Below are positions 33,963 through 43,592 of a DNA stretch of 64,000 nucleotides, piece after piece (within the stretch, counting starts at the first letter, position 1; each line of letters opens with the position of its first letter). The stretch is from Spirochaetota bacterium (lineage in GTDB: Bacteria; Spirochaetota; UBA4802; UBA5368). A program made the translations under genes and the position numbers. The notes beneath the pieces are model-generated. The model was given only the letters and a program-made list of their open reading frames with translations. It was not told where the DNA came from and searched no databases. The stretch covers positions 1-64,000 of the forward strand of contig SCSX01000066.1 of NCBI GenBank assembly GCA_004297825.1. Reading direction: 5' to 3'.

Positions 33963-36128
33963 TTACTCTTTAGTGCGGATCACCCTGTCCAGGTCCTGCG
34001 CTTTTTCCTGGATGAGTTTCGAAACATCGATGATCACATCATTGGACTGGGTGATCTCCAGCGCCATCTGCGACAGCCGGTCTATGATTTTCTGCGTCTG
34101 GGCCATGGAATTCTTCTGTTCGTTCGTAGATGTCACGATCTCTTTCGACAACCTGTCGATCACCTCGGCCTGCCGGATGACCACTTCAAGGGCCGTGTTC
34201 TGCTTCGTCATCATCTCCCGTATCAAATCGAACCCGGAACCGATGACGTGTACCAGCTGGAGTATGGTATCGGTCGACTCCTTGGTGCTGAAGACGATGC
34301 GCGTGCCGGATTCGATGTCGGCGATGATCTTCGTTATCTGTTTTGTTATTTCCTTTGAATTATCGGAAGTAGCCTGCGCAAGTTTTCCAATTTCGTCCGC
34401 AACCACGGCGAATCCGCGCCCGTAGTCACCGGCCCGGGCCGCCTCGATCGCGGCGTTCAGGCTGAGCAGATTGATGCGGTCCGATATGTCGTCGATTATC
34501 TCGATGAACTGGTTGATCGCCGTGCCCCCGGCATTTATCGTGTTCATGGTATCCGTCATCGTGCGGAGGCTGTCGCCCGTGGCCGTCGCCGAACCCATAA
34601 TCTCCCTTATGCTCTCCTCGACCTTCCGGTTCTCCAGGATGAGGTTCTTCTGGGCATCGTTGAGCACGTCCACGAGGTTCTTCGATTTCTCGCCTTCTTC
34701 TTTCTGGCTTATGGTCGAATTGTAGATGGTTTCCACCGACGCGGAGAACTCCTCGAATGTCGCGGACATCTCTTCGCTTGTCGAGGCCTGTTCCATGGAA
34801 AGGCTCGTAAAACGGTTGGTAATTCCCTGGAGCCGGTCGCTCACGCTGATAAACTCTTCGGACAACGTGCCCGCGGTTCCCACGATGCCCTCGAGATACG
34901 CGGCCCGTTCGATCGTCGTTTTTTCGTGCTCCTTCTGCTCATCAAGGAGTTTCGACAGTTTTATTCTCATGACGTTGATATTATCGGCGAGGGCGAGGGA
35001 GAGGAAGACGACAACGAGCGAGGAGCCGATCTGCACGCCCCAGTCGGCGATAAACATCCCCGGCAGCACCCCAAAGGTCTTAAGGACATAGATTACGATG
35101 CCCGCCACGAGGCCGCCAAAGCCGATCAGGATGAACCGGGCCGGTCGCGAATTGCGGATAGTCGCATATATGACGCACCCGAACAGGCAAACCGCCAGGA
35201 CCCCCACTAACGCGGTTGCGCCGCGGATTGCCAGGCCATAGTCGACGAAAAGGGTGCACACGGCCCATGCGGATCCCGGGACAATGACGCCGTAGAGAAA
35301 TATTTTATCGACGACCCTGAAAAGCTTTTTGGTTTCGATGACCTGTTTCATGAACACGGCCGCCAGTGTAATTGCAACACAGATAAAAAAAGGCAGGGCG
35401 AACGAACCCCACCATAAGGCGTTCGGCCACAGGTATTGAAAGGAATAACCGTTCAGCGACATCTGCATTAAAATATACGCGGCGATGAACAAGACGTAAT
35501 ACAAATAACCGCGGTCGCGACCGGCGATGAAGATGAAAAAATTGTAGACCAGCATGATGAGCATGAGGCCGTAATATATCCAGATGATGGGCATCTGCGT
35601 CTGATTTCTGTGAATATATGCATTCTGAGACATGAGGATGGGCGTAAAATTCAGGGAACTCGACGTTTCAATTCTCAGGAAATACCGGTGGATCCCGGGG
35701 CCCTCGTTCAGCCGGAAGACGAAGTTCTTATCTTCGATTTCGCGTTCATGGAAAGGATACTTGTTACCGGTTTTAAATACGCGGTATCCCTTGCCCGTCG
35801 GGCGATAGAATTCCACATGATTCAGCATCGGATAGGTTAATTCCAAAAAATGGTTGAGGGCACTGCCCGTAGTATCGAGAGAAAACCGGAACCAGTATAC
35901 CGAACGGGTAAATCCGAAATTCAGGGACTCTTTATTCGACGCGGTCCATCGCTCTTCTTTTACGACCTGATCGAAGGATAGGGTATTTTCTTTGTCTTCG
36001 ATATATTCGACATTCAAGCCTATCGCCTGCGCGTCAAACGAATCGTCAACCCTTATGCCCTGGAGGGCCGCAAGCGACAGGGGAAAAGAAAATAGTATTG
36101 ATGCGATGATTGCAATTTTTAATTTCAT
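33963..36128 (-). CDS. Chemoreceptor with 7TMR-DISM sensor module
   Basis: The 721-aa receptor has a signal peptide and a periplasmic 7TMR-DISM type 2 domain (about residues 25-160, with YWFRFSLDTTGSALNHFLELTYPMLNHVEFY). Seven transmembrane helices follow (about 175-395), then a cytoplasmic methyl-accepting signalling domain (about 440-720) with hairpin [26 protein letters not shown] near residue 560. The DISM domain usually senses carbohydrates or other small ligands. No HAMP domain is visible. It is transcribed alone. Such 7TMR-DISM receptors are especially common in spirochaetes. Confidence 0.93.
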   Translation of the reverse strand: MKLKIAIIASILFSFPLSLAALQGIRVDDSFDAQAIGLNVEYIEDKENTLSFDQVVKEERWTASNKESLNFGFTRSVYWFRFSLDTTGSALNHFLELTYPMLNHVEFYRPTGKGYRVFKTGNKYPFHEREIEDKNFVFRLNEGPGIHRYFLRIETSSSLNFTPILMSQNAYIHRNQTQMPIIWIYYGLMLIMLVYNFFIFIAGRDRGYLYYVLFIAAYILMQMSLNGYSFQYLWPNALWWGSFALPFFICVAITLAAVFMKQVIETKKLFRVVDKIFLYGVIVPGSAWAVCTLFVDYGLAIRGATALVGVLAVCLFGCVIYATIRNSRPARFILIGFGGLVAGIVIYVLKTFGVLPGMFIADWGVQIGSSLVVVFLSLALADNINVMRIKLSKLLDEQKEHEKTTIERAAYLEGIVGTAGTLSEEFISVSDRLQGITNRFTSLSMEQASTSEEMSATFEEFSASVETIYNSTISQKEEGEKSKNLVDVLNDAQKNLILENRKVEESIREIMGSATATGDSLRTMTDTMNTINAGGTAINQFIEIIDDISDRINLLSLNAAIEAARAGDYGRGFAVVADEIGKLAQATSDNSKEITKQITKIIADIESGTRIVFSTKESTDTILQLVHVIGSGFDLIREMMTKQNTALEVVIRQAEVIDRLSKEIVTSTNEQKNSMAQTQKIIDRLSQMALEITQSNDVIIDVSKLIQEKAQDLDRVIRTKE

Positions 36129-36452
36129 TGATCCCTGCTCACAAGTTTATATATAAAACGCGTCCCATCCCGGCAGGATTACTTCCGCATGGCTTCACTT
36201 CTTATCAATTTACTCTGTTAAAGTCCACTCTCATTTTTAAAAAGCCGGGGCGATTGAGTTTTATTTTCCGATGGACGTCAGGTTAAAACGGCCCTTGCCA
36301 TCTCAGGGATAATATATAACGGCGATAAAAAGTCAACGAATTACCGGAATCTTCGCTTTGACAGCCTGTAGTATAAATGATTACCGGGAAAATAAGAAAC
36401 CCACAAGAGCATCACGGCTCAGTATGATTCGAGACTGGGGTGAGACGCTGTT
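36129..36452. other. Intergenic region, nothing recognised
   Basis: About 320 AT-rich bases lie between two minus-strand genes. The part next to 36129 should carry the chemoreceptor promoter. I see no convincing gene, repeat or strong hairpin. Confidence 0.5.
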
Positions 36453-37550
36453 TTACCATCCTCTCGCATGAGCGTTATCCGATAAAATTTCAAAAGCCTG
36501 CTTTTCTGTACCATCGTAGTTGAAGAAACCAAGTGTTTGGATGTACTCGATGAAACCTGAATTACCCACAAGGCCATACTGTGTCGCAGTTGCGATTGCT
36601 GATGAATTGTCGACATCGTTCAATCTGAGGAAGCTGACCGCTTTTATAGATGCGTTATGAGTATCCCATGCGTCGAATATATTCTGAACAAACTGCGCCT
36701 GCTTGCTTTCAGAGCTGTTGCAGAATGTGCCGCCGGTTTGATAACCCGCTTCCTGCATATAGATCGGCTTGCCGGTCGCAGAGTAATTGCCGACGAAAGT
36801 GGAAATATCAGACGAAACGACTGCTGAGTCTTTTACCGTAAAATCATTATTCAGCGGATAATAGGTTACTCCCAGAATATCGACAGTCCCTGCGAGGGCG
36901 GTAAAGACAGCCGTGTCGGCGTTCATCCCGTATAGCGTTCCGGTGAAGCCGGTCTTCAGTGAAGAATATGGTTTTGCGGCAATCAATAATTTGACGTTGT
37001 ATAAAAATGCTGCGTAATCGCTCCATGAAAAATACGAGTCGCCTGCAACATTGTACCCGTCAATTTCATTGCCGATCTGAATGGATGTCAGTAAAGCATA
37101 ATCGATACTCTCCGTGATGAACAGCTTTTCGAGCAGATCGATAAATCTGTTTGCCATTGTAATGTCATTAAAGCGAGTTGTCATCAGATCTGAAGGAAGA
37201 TGTTTCCCGGTGGTATCAACTGTCCAGATGGTAAGACTGAGTTTCAAACCGTTTGCGCTGCATACAACAGCCATGTTTTTGATGTTTTGAACCCATGTTG
37301 CATCATATGTAGCTCCCGTTGCGTTTATATCGCTCCAGAGAACAGGAAAGGTGATAAACTGCACTCCGGCGGCTTTTACTTTTGTTATTCCCGCGTTAAA
37401 ATCAATGGAGGGTGTTGTGTTTAAAACGTCCATTCCCAGCAGCCTGTCGCCCTTTGGTATGCGACTGGATGTGGAATTTTCATCATTGCAGGATGTGAAT
37501 AATAAAACCGATAAAACCAGGATCAGCAGGTGGTTGAATTTGTGGCGCAT
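36453..37550 (-). CDS. Glycoside-hydrolase-like lipoprotein (TIM barrel)
   Basis: The 365-aa protein begins with a lipoprotein signal (ILVLSVLLFTSC, Cys21). The mature part reads like a clan GH-A barrel: GITKVKAAGVQFITFPVLWSDI at the start, SIQIGNEIDG with the Asn-Glu acid/base pair (Glu162), and KPIYMQEAGYQ with a probable nucleophile (Glu267). It resembles GH53/GH5-type beta-glycanases, but family and substrate are not certain. It is visibly more AT-rich than the neighbouring caspase gene, which hints at acquisition by transfer. It stands alone on the minus strand. Confidence 0.7.
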   Translation of the reverse strand: MRHKFNHLLILVLSVLLFTSCNDENSTSSRIPKGDRLLGMDVLNTTPSIDFNAGITKVKAAGVQFITFPVLWSDINATGATYDATWVQNIKNMAVVCSANGLKLSLTIWTVDTTGKHLPSDLMTTRFNDITMANRFIDLLEKLFITESIDYALLTSIQIGNEIDGYNVAGDSYFSWSDYAAFLYNVKLLIAAKPYSSLKTGFTGTLYGMNADTAVFTALAGTVDILGVTYYPLNNDFTVKDSAVVSSDISTFVGNYSATGKPIYMQEAGYQTGGTFCNSSESKQAQFVQNIFDAWDTHNASIKAVSFLRLNDVDNSSAIATATQYGLVGNSGFIEYIQTLGFFNYDGTEKQAFEILSDNAHARGW

Positions 37551-37768
37551 GTTTTTCCTTTTGAAAATGATGTCTTTGTGCCGAGTGTTTCATTATAATC
37601 TATCTACCGTGATTTATACTTAGCACGCAATTTTATTTTCACAATATTTATACCACGAACCCCAGGCCGTACTTTGGCACCCCGCCCCTATCTCTTCAAT
37701 CGCCTTTAATCCTTTGTCCCCTCATCTCCCATGAACGGCGCCCTCGGAAAATGCCCGGTCCCGCGAAG

Positions 37769-40648
37769 CTATCGTACGATCACCGGGAAGTCCGGCACCG
37801 TCTGCGGCTTCGTGGTGGTGGGGGTCTGTTTTCCGCCGGTGAGCTCCTTAACCCGTTCCGAGATATACAGGTCGAGCATGTTCACGGTGATGCGCCCGGA
37901 GCGCTGGTAATCGGCGCCGCCGTTCATCCCCTCGATGAGCGCCTTCGTGAACGCGCCGTTGGCCCAGTCGGGCGACTCGAGCGAGTACTGGCTCCCGGTG
38001 GACGACGCGAAGACTATCACCCCGTTCTCGCTGGAGGCGAGCTCGTTCACCACGCCGGTAATATCGGTCACCCCGCGCCTCGAACCCATCACGTTACCCG
38101 AGTGGCACGTGTCCACGAAAAAGAGCGCCTTCCCCGCGAGCGAGGCTACCGTGTTCTTGATGTCGGTGAAGGGCACCGCGGTGCGTTTGAGCTTTTCGCG
38201 GTTCGCGTTCACGGGGAGAAAATAGTAGATCCCCGTGGAATCGTTCACGCCGTGCCCGGCGAAGAAGATCATCGCCACGTCCTTGCTCGTGGTCTCCTTG
38301 CTGATCCAGTCGAGCCCATCCAGGACCTCGTCCTTCGTGGCGCCCGCGTCAATGAGAACCTTCACTGTGACCTCGCGATAGAGGCTCCCCTGCTGGCTTT
38401 TCAGGAAGCCGGCGAAGTCGCCCGCGTCCTTGCTCGCGAAATTGAGCTTGAGCTCCGGGTCCTCATACATGCTCACGCCCACCGCGAGGATATAGAGCTT
38501 GGGCTTGATCACGAATTCCTGCGGATTGGGCTTCGTGAAGGTCACCTTGATGGTGGACGGCACGCTGAACCCGTTGGAGTTTTTCGCGAGGGCCGATATC
38601 TCGTTCTCCCCCTCCTCGACGCTCACCATCACCGTCTTGCGCTCGCCCGCCTTCGCCTTCGGCTTCAGGGTGATGCCGCGCTGGTCGCTCTTGGACGGGC
38701 GGCCGTTCACGAGCACCTTGATCTCCGTGACAGGATCGTTCTCGGGGGTCTTGACCAGGAGCGTGAGCTCCACGGTGTCCTGCGCCGTCTGGTAGCCGCT
38801 TTCCGGAGAAATGATCGTGACGACGGGCGGGAGCGATTCCACGATCGAGCGGTCGTCGCCCTTGAGGCCCTTGTCCTTGTTGGCCTGCGCGAGGGCCTGG
38901 TCAACGCTCGCGGTCTTCAACACGAGCTGGATCACGTCGGGACGGTAGAAGCGTTGCGCGAAACGGCTCACCGGGTAAAAGTCCGCGGCCGCGGCGATCC
39001 CGTTGTTGATGTGCCAGCCTATGAGGTCCTGACCACCGGGCGAGCAATCGTAATAGCCGGAGGGCGTCCAGATCACCCAGGTGCGATTCTCGGCGTGGAC
39101 GAACAGGGAGAGGAGCTCCTGCCCGTTCGCGGTGCTGAACCACCGCACCGTGCCGTCGCCGAACAGGATGGCGACCGTACGCGCGTCGTCGGCGATATTC
39201 ACGGCCCAGGCGACGCCGGGTGCGGTCACCTTCCAAAGCTGGCTCCCCGAGCGGTCCATGCAGTAGATGCTCCAGTCGGCGCCAATGATGAAAAAGTCGC
39301 CGCTGTCGGCGATGTCAAGGCTGCGCGAAAGCTCGTAATCCTCGAGGAAGCTTATCTGCGCCCCGTTCAGCTTCACCTTCTGCGAGTTCGCCCAGTCGGT
39401 GACCGTGGTTCCCCCCGCCGACTGTTTGGGCGAGCCGAAGGTGGCGCCCTTCTCGACGACCTCGCGCTGTTCGATGGAAAAGGTGAGCGGCTTCTTGCCG
39501 AACGGCGTAAACCCGGTCACGGTCCCATTCGCGTTCAGCTTGAAATGGCTCTGGTCCTTCGCGCGGAAATCGTTGGTCGCGCCCTTCACGAAGTATTTCA
39601 TCGTGCCCGCGCGGTCCATACGGCCTACGTCCGGGAAGGCGCTCCCGAATATGAGCGAATCGTCCGGCAGGGTCTTGATGTCCATGATGTTGTTGAGGCC
39701 GCCGTTGAACTCCTGGTAGCCTCCCCTGCCGCCGTCGCTCCACCTTCTGATGACGCGCCACCAGGTGTTGTCGCGGTAGAGGCTGTATCCGCCCACCCCG
39801 TACAGGTAGCTCCCGTCCAGCGACCAGCACACCTTGTCGAACTTGTAGAACTGTTCGCTGCCGGTCACGTCCGGCTCGTAGAGCACCTCGAGGGAATAGC
39901 CGTCCAGCACCTGCACCGTCCAGGTGTCGTCGTAGCCCACCGCGATCTTCGCGCCGTCCGGTGAGAACGCAAGGTTGAAGGGCCTGCGGCCCCCCGTGGT
40001 CGCCATCTCTTTCACGAGCTTGAAGCCCGCGCCGTACAGGCGGATATTCCCGTCGTACGACACGCTCGCGAACCGGCCCGTGCGGTCGAACGCGACGCTG
40101 TAGGTATTGTCGCCGTAGCCCTTGAGCGCGTGCACGAGCTTCCAGGTCGAGGTGTCGAATATGCGCACCCCGTTCGCCCGCCCCAGGCTCGCCGCGAGGT
40201 ACTTCCCGTCCGGGGAGAACTCGATGTCGTTGATCACGTTCTCGAGCCCGGGGATGCGTCCCGTCATCTCGCCCGTCTGCGCGTTGAACAGGTAGATCGT
40301 ATTGTTGCCGTACCAGTCGTATCCGGTCCATCCCCCGGTCGCGATGGTTTTCCCGTCGCGCGAGATGGCGCAGCTGAAAAGCTTGCCCTCGTTCGCCGCG
40401 TCTATCGGGGGGCGCAGGGTGCGCAACGCCTCACCGGTGCGCGCGTCCCAGAGGATGGCGATCTTGTCGTCCGCGCAGGAGACCATGTATTTCCCCTGGG
40501 CGTCCACGTCCATGCGCTTGAGGGCGCCCGTGTGCATGCCGGTGTTGAGGCGGAGAATGGGATCCTTCGTGGGCTCACCGGCCCGGAGCGGCGGCGCGCA
40601 CAGGAGCGCGAGGGCGGCGATCAATGCGACGGCAAACAGTTTTTTCAT
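37769..40648 (-). CDS. Exported WD40-repeat protein with C-terminal caspase-like peptidase
   Basis: The 959-aa protein has a Sec signal (residues 1-23). WD40 repeats follow (about 40-480, e.g. YMVSCADDKIAILWDARTGEALRTL), then a conserved linker WVIWTPSGYYDCSPGGQDLIGWHIN (about 525-550), an Ig-like segment (about 615-690) and a peptidase C14 caspase domain (about 710-950). The catalytic dyad is His in FFAGHGVND (about 800) and Cys in FVDTCHSGN (about 846), both intact. Prokaryotic metacaspase-like proteases usually cut after Arg or Lys. An exported caspase with a beta-propeller may act on envelope or extracellular proteins; its target is unknown. Upstream lies a divergent lgt gene. Confidence 0.9.
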   Translation of the reverse strand: MKKLFAVALIAALALLCAPPLRAGEPTKDPILRLNTGMHTGALKRMDVDAQGKYMVSCADDKIAILWDARTGEALRTLRPPIDAANEGKLFSCAISRDGKTIATGGWTGYDWYGNNTIYLFNAQTGEMTGRIPGLENVINDIEFSPDGKYLAASLGRANGVRIFDTSTWKLVHALKGYGDNTYSVAFDRTGRFASVSYDGNIRLYGAGFKLVKEMATTGGRRPFNLAFSPDGAKIAVGYDDTWTVQVLDGYSLEVLYEPDVTGSEQFYKFDKVCWSLDGSYLYGVGGYSLYRDNTWWRVIRRWSDGGRGGYQEFNGGLNNIMDIKTLPDDSLIFGSAFPDVGRMDRAGTMKYFVKGATNDFRAKDQSHFKLNANGTVTGFTPFGKKPLTFSIEQREVVEKGATFGSPKQSAGGTTVTDWANSQKVKLNGAQISFLEDYELSRSLDIADSGDFFIIGADWSIYCMDRSGSQLWKVTAPGVAWAVNIADDARTVAILFGDGTVRWFSTANGQELLSLFVHAENRTWVIWTPSGYYDCSPGGQDLIGWHINNGIAAAADFYPVSRFAQRFYRPDVIQLVLKTASVDQALAQANKDKGLKGDDRSIVESLPPVVTIISPESGYQTAQDTVELTLLVKTPENDPVTEIKVLVNGRPSKSDQRGITLKPKAKAGERKTVMVSVEEGENEISALAKNSNGFSVPSTIKVTFTKPNPQEFVIKPKLYILAVGVSMYEDPELKLNFASKDAGDFAGFLKSQQGSLYREVTVKVLIDAGATKDEVLDGLDWISKETTSKDVAMIFFAGHGVNDSTGIYYFLPVNANREKLKRTAVPFTDIKNTVASLAGKALFFVDTCHSGNVMGSRRGVTDITGVVNELASSENGVIVFASSTGSQYSLESPDWANGAFTKALIEGMNGGADYQRSGRITVNMLDLYISERVKELTGGKQTPTTTKPQTVPDFPVIVR

Positions 40649-40783
40649 GGCGGCCTCCAGGGGTGAACCGGAACGCGCGGCGGCGATTTTCCTTCCGCGG
40701 AATTTAAAGGTATGATACGGATCGTGAATCGGAATTTCAAGAGAATTTTAAAGGCGCGGTCCGGAACGCCGCAAATATTGCTC

Positions 40784-40811
40784 TTGACAAGTCCGCGCGC
40801 CGCGGTACAGA
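40784..40811 (+). promoter_or_regulatory. Possible promoter of lgt
   Basis: TTGACA (40784-40789) and TACAGA (40806-40811) are separated by 16 bases. The site lies about 50 bases upstream of the lgt start in the gap divergent from the caspase gene. The -10 match is weak. Confidence 0.4.
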
Positions 40812-40862
40812 TATTCTTTTTATCGAACGAACGACGCACGACAACCGTGACCAGAGGCAACC

Positions 40863-41615
40863 ATGTTTCCTATTCTCTTCCAGTATAAGCTCATTTCGAT
40901 AGGCGGTTACGGCGTGATGCTGGGGACCGGCTTCTACCTGGCCTTCCTGCTCTTCGAGCGGGAGCTCAAGCAGAGGTCCATGGACCCCGAGATCGCCTAC
41001 AAGATACTCCTGGCCGCGATACCCGGCGGTATCGTCGGCTCAAAGCTATTCCACGTCCTTGAACACCTGGACGAATTCCTGATGAACCCATGGGACATGC
41101 TCATATCCGGCGCGGGGCTTTCGGCGTACGGCGGCTTCCTGCTGTCGTTCCTGCTCGCCTTCGTCATCGTCAAGCGGAGCAAGGAGAGCTTCTTCAAGGT
41201 GGCCGATACTGCGGTCCCCTCGATGGCGCTCGGTTACTGCTTCGGGCGCTTTGGCTGCCACGTCGCGGGCGACGGCTGCTACGGCATTTTCACCGAGGGC
41301 TTCTGGGGGACAGCGTACCCGAACGGCATCGTCCCCTCGACCATGCCCGTCTTCCCCACCCCGCTCTTCGAGGTATTCTTTTCCTTTATAGTGCTCGGTG
41401 CGATGCTCCAGCTCAGGAAGCGCGAATGGCCGGATGGAAGGCTCTTCTTCCTGTACCTTTTATTGAACGGGCTTCCCCGCTTCCTCGTGGAATTCATCCG
41501 GCTCAATCCCAAGCTCATGCTGGGCCTCACGCAGGCGCAGGTGATTGGCGTGGTCTTCATGATCGTGAGCGCGGCGGGAATGTATATCGTCGGGAAGAGA
41601 GCGGTACGGGCGTAA
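40863..41615 (+). CDS. lgt: Prolipoprotein diacylglyceryl transferase
   Basis: The 250-aa inner-membrane enzyme has about seven transmembrane helices. It moves diacylglycerol from phosphatidylglycerol to the lipobox cysteine of prolipoproteins, the first step in maturing the lipoproteins seen in this window. The core signature appears as GRFGCHVAGDGCYG, the variant known from Bacteroidetes-type Lgt, instead of the proteobacterial GRIGNFINxE. The C-terminal PRFLVEFIRLNP contains the conserved arginines. ATG 40863 is close to the predicted promoter. Confidence 0.88.
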   Translation: MFPILFQYKLISIGGYGVMLGTGFYLAFLLFERELKQRSMDPEIAYKILLAAIPGGIVGSKLFHVLEHLDEFLMNPWDMLISGAGLSAYGGFLLSFLLAFVIVKRSKESFFKVADTAVPSMALGYCFGRFGCHVAGDGCYGIFTEGFWGTAYPNGIVPSTMPVFPTPLFEVFFSFIVLGAMLQLRKREWPDGRLFFLYLLLNGLPRFLVEFIRLNPKLMLGLTQAQVIGVVFMIVSAAGMYIVGKRAVRA

Positions 41616-41680
41616 GTTTCCGCGCCTTGTTCGCACGGCCGGTCAGGGTTCGGGGGCCGATACGCAACAGCATCTATCAG

Positions 41681-41700
41681 GGGAACGGGTGATCGTTCCC
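41681..41700 (+). terminator. Hairpin after lgt
   Basis: GGGAACG and CGTTCCC pair around loop GGTGAT about 65 bases downstream of lgt. The following sequence (TTGCCTGTTAT) is only mildly T-rich, so terminator function is probable but not certain. Confidence 0.45.
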
Positions 41701-41816
41701 TTGCCTGTTATATCGGCACCCGAATGCCCCGGCCCTTCCCGTACGCCTGCTTCAATTTCGGGATGAGAGCCCGTCATCGCTGCATCGCCCTCATCACACG
41801 CGCCGATCTCTCCGGG

Positions 41817-42353
41817 TTATCTCGTTTTCAGGGACTCGTAAAGCCTTTCATATTTTTCGTGGATCATTTTCCGGTCGAACTCCCAGAAGCTGTTCAGCAT
41901 GGCATCCAGTTCCTGATTCGAAAAATATTTCTCGGTGTCGGGGAAGAAGACCTTATCTTCCTTGAGGATATGGCGCGGGTAAAAGGTTATAAGGAAAGAC
42001 AGCTTCTCGATGATCACGTCGATGCCGGCCACGTCCCCCTTGACGTACCGTGCGTTCGCCTCGACAAGTCCGCTCACGGCCTTCCTCGCCTGCGCGTGCT
42101 CGTCGATCAGCTCCCGCATGATGCGCGCATCGTCATCGTTCAGCTTCCTGGGCTCAAGCTCCCTGAAAAGTATGTCCTCCTCCTTCCCGTGATGGGTGCG
42201 GTCCGCGTAGGTCTTAATAAAATCGACGATTGTATCGATGAACACGGAATTCACCTTTCTCTCCCGCTTGATGACCTCCAGTTCCCCGCCGGTCAGTACC
42301 AGCATCTTTTCTATAAGCCTGTGCTCGATCATCAACGGACCCCGTGGTTTCAT
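41817..42353 (-). CDS. Hemerythrin-like non-haem di-iron protein
   Basis: The 178-aa helical protein has the hemerythrin HHE pattern: IEHRLIEKML, THHGKEEDILF, LIDEHAQARKAV and YPRHILKEDKVFFP supply the His and Glu iron ligands. Bacterial members sense or bind O2 or NO, or protect iron-sulfur proteins. AAGGAGGA precedes ATG 42353 perfectly. It stands alone, convergent with lgt. Confidence 0.88.
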   Translation of the reverse strand: MKPRGPLMIEHRLIEKMLVLTGGELEVIKRERKVNSVFIDTIVDFIKTYADRTHHGKEEDILFRELEPRKLNDDDARIMRELIDEHAQARKAVSGLVEANARYVKGDVAGIDVIIEKLSFLITFYPRHILKEDKVFFPDTEKYFSNQELDAMLNSFWEFDRKMIHEKYERLYESLKTR

Positions 42354-42573
42354 GCATTCCTCCTTTCAGTTTCAATCGCGCCGCGCGTCGGACCGTGGCC
42401 GGTTGATAAAAATGTAATGAAGCCGAATGGATAAATCAACTATATCGGTCATGGGGGCTCTTTGATGTCGTACGCACCTGAGCGGCCCGGGGCCGGTTCC
42501 TTCGCGCGTCCCGGACAGGTAAGGAAATTAATTTACCGGACCCATCGGCCTTCCGGCGTATCGGCGGATAAAA

Positions 42574-42756
42574 TCACAGCAATTCGGGGGCCAAGAGCAC
42601 AATCTTGCCGGCCACGGAACCGCTTTCCAGTATCCGGTTCGCCTCCGCCGCCTCGAGGAGCGGCATCCTTTTCGCGATTATCGGCTTGATCTTCTTCTGT
42701 GCAAGCAATCCGAACAGCGCCGCGATGTCCTCCTGCACCGGCTGCGGCGTATTCAC
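42574..42756 (-). pseudogene. C-terminal remnant of a zinc-type alcohol dehydrogenase / quinone oxidoreductase
   Basis: Only about 60 residues remain, ending IKPIIAKRMPLLEAAEANRILESGSVAGKIVLL, the standard C terminus of MDR-superfamily oxidoreductases (normally about 320 aa). Upstream in frame there is a stop after six further codons, so the catalytic and cofactor domains are gone. The fragment opens with GTG overlapping the stop of the GNAT gene as GTGA and could still be translated, but it cannot be an enzyme. It records a deletion that joined the GNAT gene to the tail of a lost gene. Confidence 0.75.
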
Positions 42757-43244
42757 AATACCTTTTCGTAGCAGTTAAATATTCCCTTTCTGAACCGCAC
42801 CGTGCCGGCCAGGGAGTAGTTCAATCCCTCGTACAGTTTCAACGCGGCCGGGTTGTTCACGAACGCGTCCAGTTTTATCGAGAGATAACCGGCATTTCTC
42901 GCGTGCTCCTCGGCATGGTTCATCAATCGCTTCGCGATGCCCCTGCCCTGGCAGTCCGGCCTGACGGAAAGCCGATGGATCACCAGGGATTTTCCTTCCG
43001 CACAGTTCCAGCGCACACTCTTATACTCTGGGGAGTATTCTTCGCTCAGGACTATGTATCCGCGCAGTGCGTCATTCCCATGATACCCGTAGGCCTGCCC
43101 GCTGCGGAGGTCGTCCCTGAGTATTTCGCGGGTCGGGTAAATTTCATCCCATTGGAATATACCTTCGTCGTCCATTTTTCGGGTGACGCTTCTGATAAGC
43201 GCGAAGGCTTCATCCAGTGAGAGTTCGTTGAGTTTCGTAATCAT
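42753..43244 (-). CDS. GNAT-family N-acetyltransferase
   Basis: The 163-aa protein has the GNAT acetyl-CoA site (VIHRLSVRPDCQGRGIAKRLMNHAEEHARNAG, about residues 88-120, including the Q/R-x-x-G-x-G/A loop) followed by LDAFVNNPAALKLYEGLNY. It is a generic single-domain acetyltransferase and the substrate is unknown. ATG 43244 is chosen for its family-like start MITKLNELSLDEAFALI, with GGAAC upstream. The region 43245-43592 between it and the Crp-like gene shows nothing recognisable. Confidence 0.85.
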   Translation of the reverse strand: MITKLNELSLDEAFALIRSVTRKMDDEGIFQWDEIYPTREILRDDLRSGQAYGYHGNDALRGYIVLSEEYSPEYKSVRWNCAEGKSLVIHRLSVRPDCQGRGIAKRLMNHAEEHARNAGYLSIKLDAFVNNPAALKLYEGLNYSLAGTVRFRKGIFNCYEKVL

Positions 43245-43592
43245 CGTTCCAGCCGCCTTGCGACGTGAAGCGCTGCGCACGCCCTCCGGGAAATGCCTGC
43301 GGGGCCTTTATCGAAAACCCGCCGGGATGGCCGCCGCGGGCGTGCACGGACACGGGCCTGAGACACGGGTATCATCTAGTGCCGCCGGTGTCCAATGGTT
43401 TTCTAATCATACGGCATTCCCACGGCATGGAAATTCATACGAATTCTACGGGAATTTCGCGCAAATCGGCTTGTGATTTTCATCGAGAAAATATACCGTA
43501 TATCGAGTCGAGTTTCCCGAACGATTTCCCGCGGGGATTCGTCCGATCTCAATTCCGGCTTCCCCGGGGGCTATCGAAGGTGCGGTATTTTA
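43245..43592. other. Intergenic region, nothing recognised
   Basis: About 350 bases separate the divergent GNAT and Crp/Fnr-like genes. Short frames occur but none has a ribosome-binding site plus protein-like composition. It presumably carries both promoters. Confidence 0.5.

Noticed and set aside
37751-39964. Plus-strand frame of 737 codons
   Set aside because: Antisense shadow of the WD40-caspase gene.
40863-41615. Lgt as an inactive paralogue because the usual GNFxN signature is missing
   Set aside because: GRxGC...GDG is a known active-lineage variant, and the remaining conserved arginines are present.
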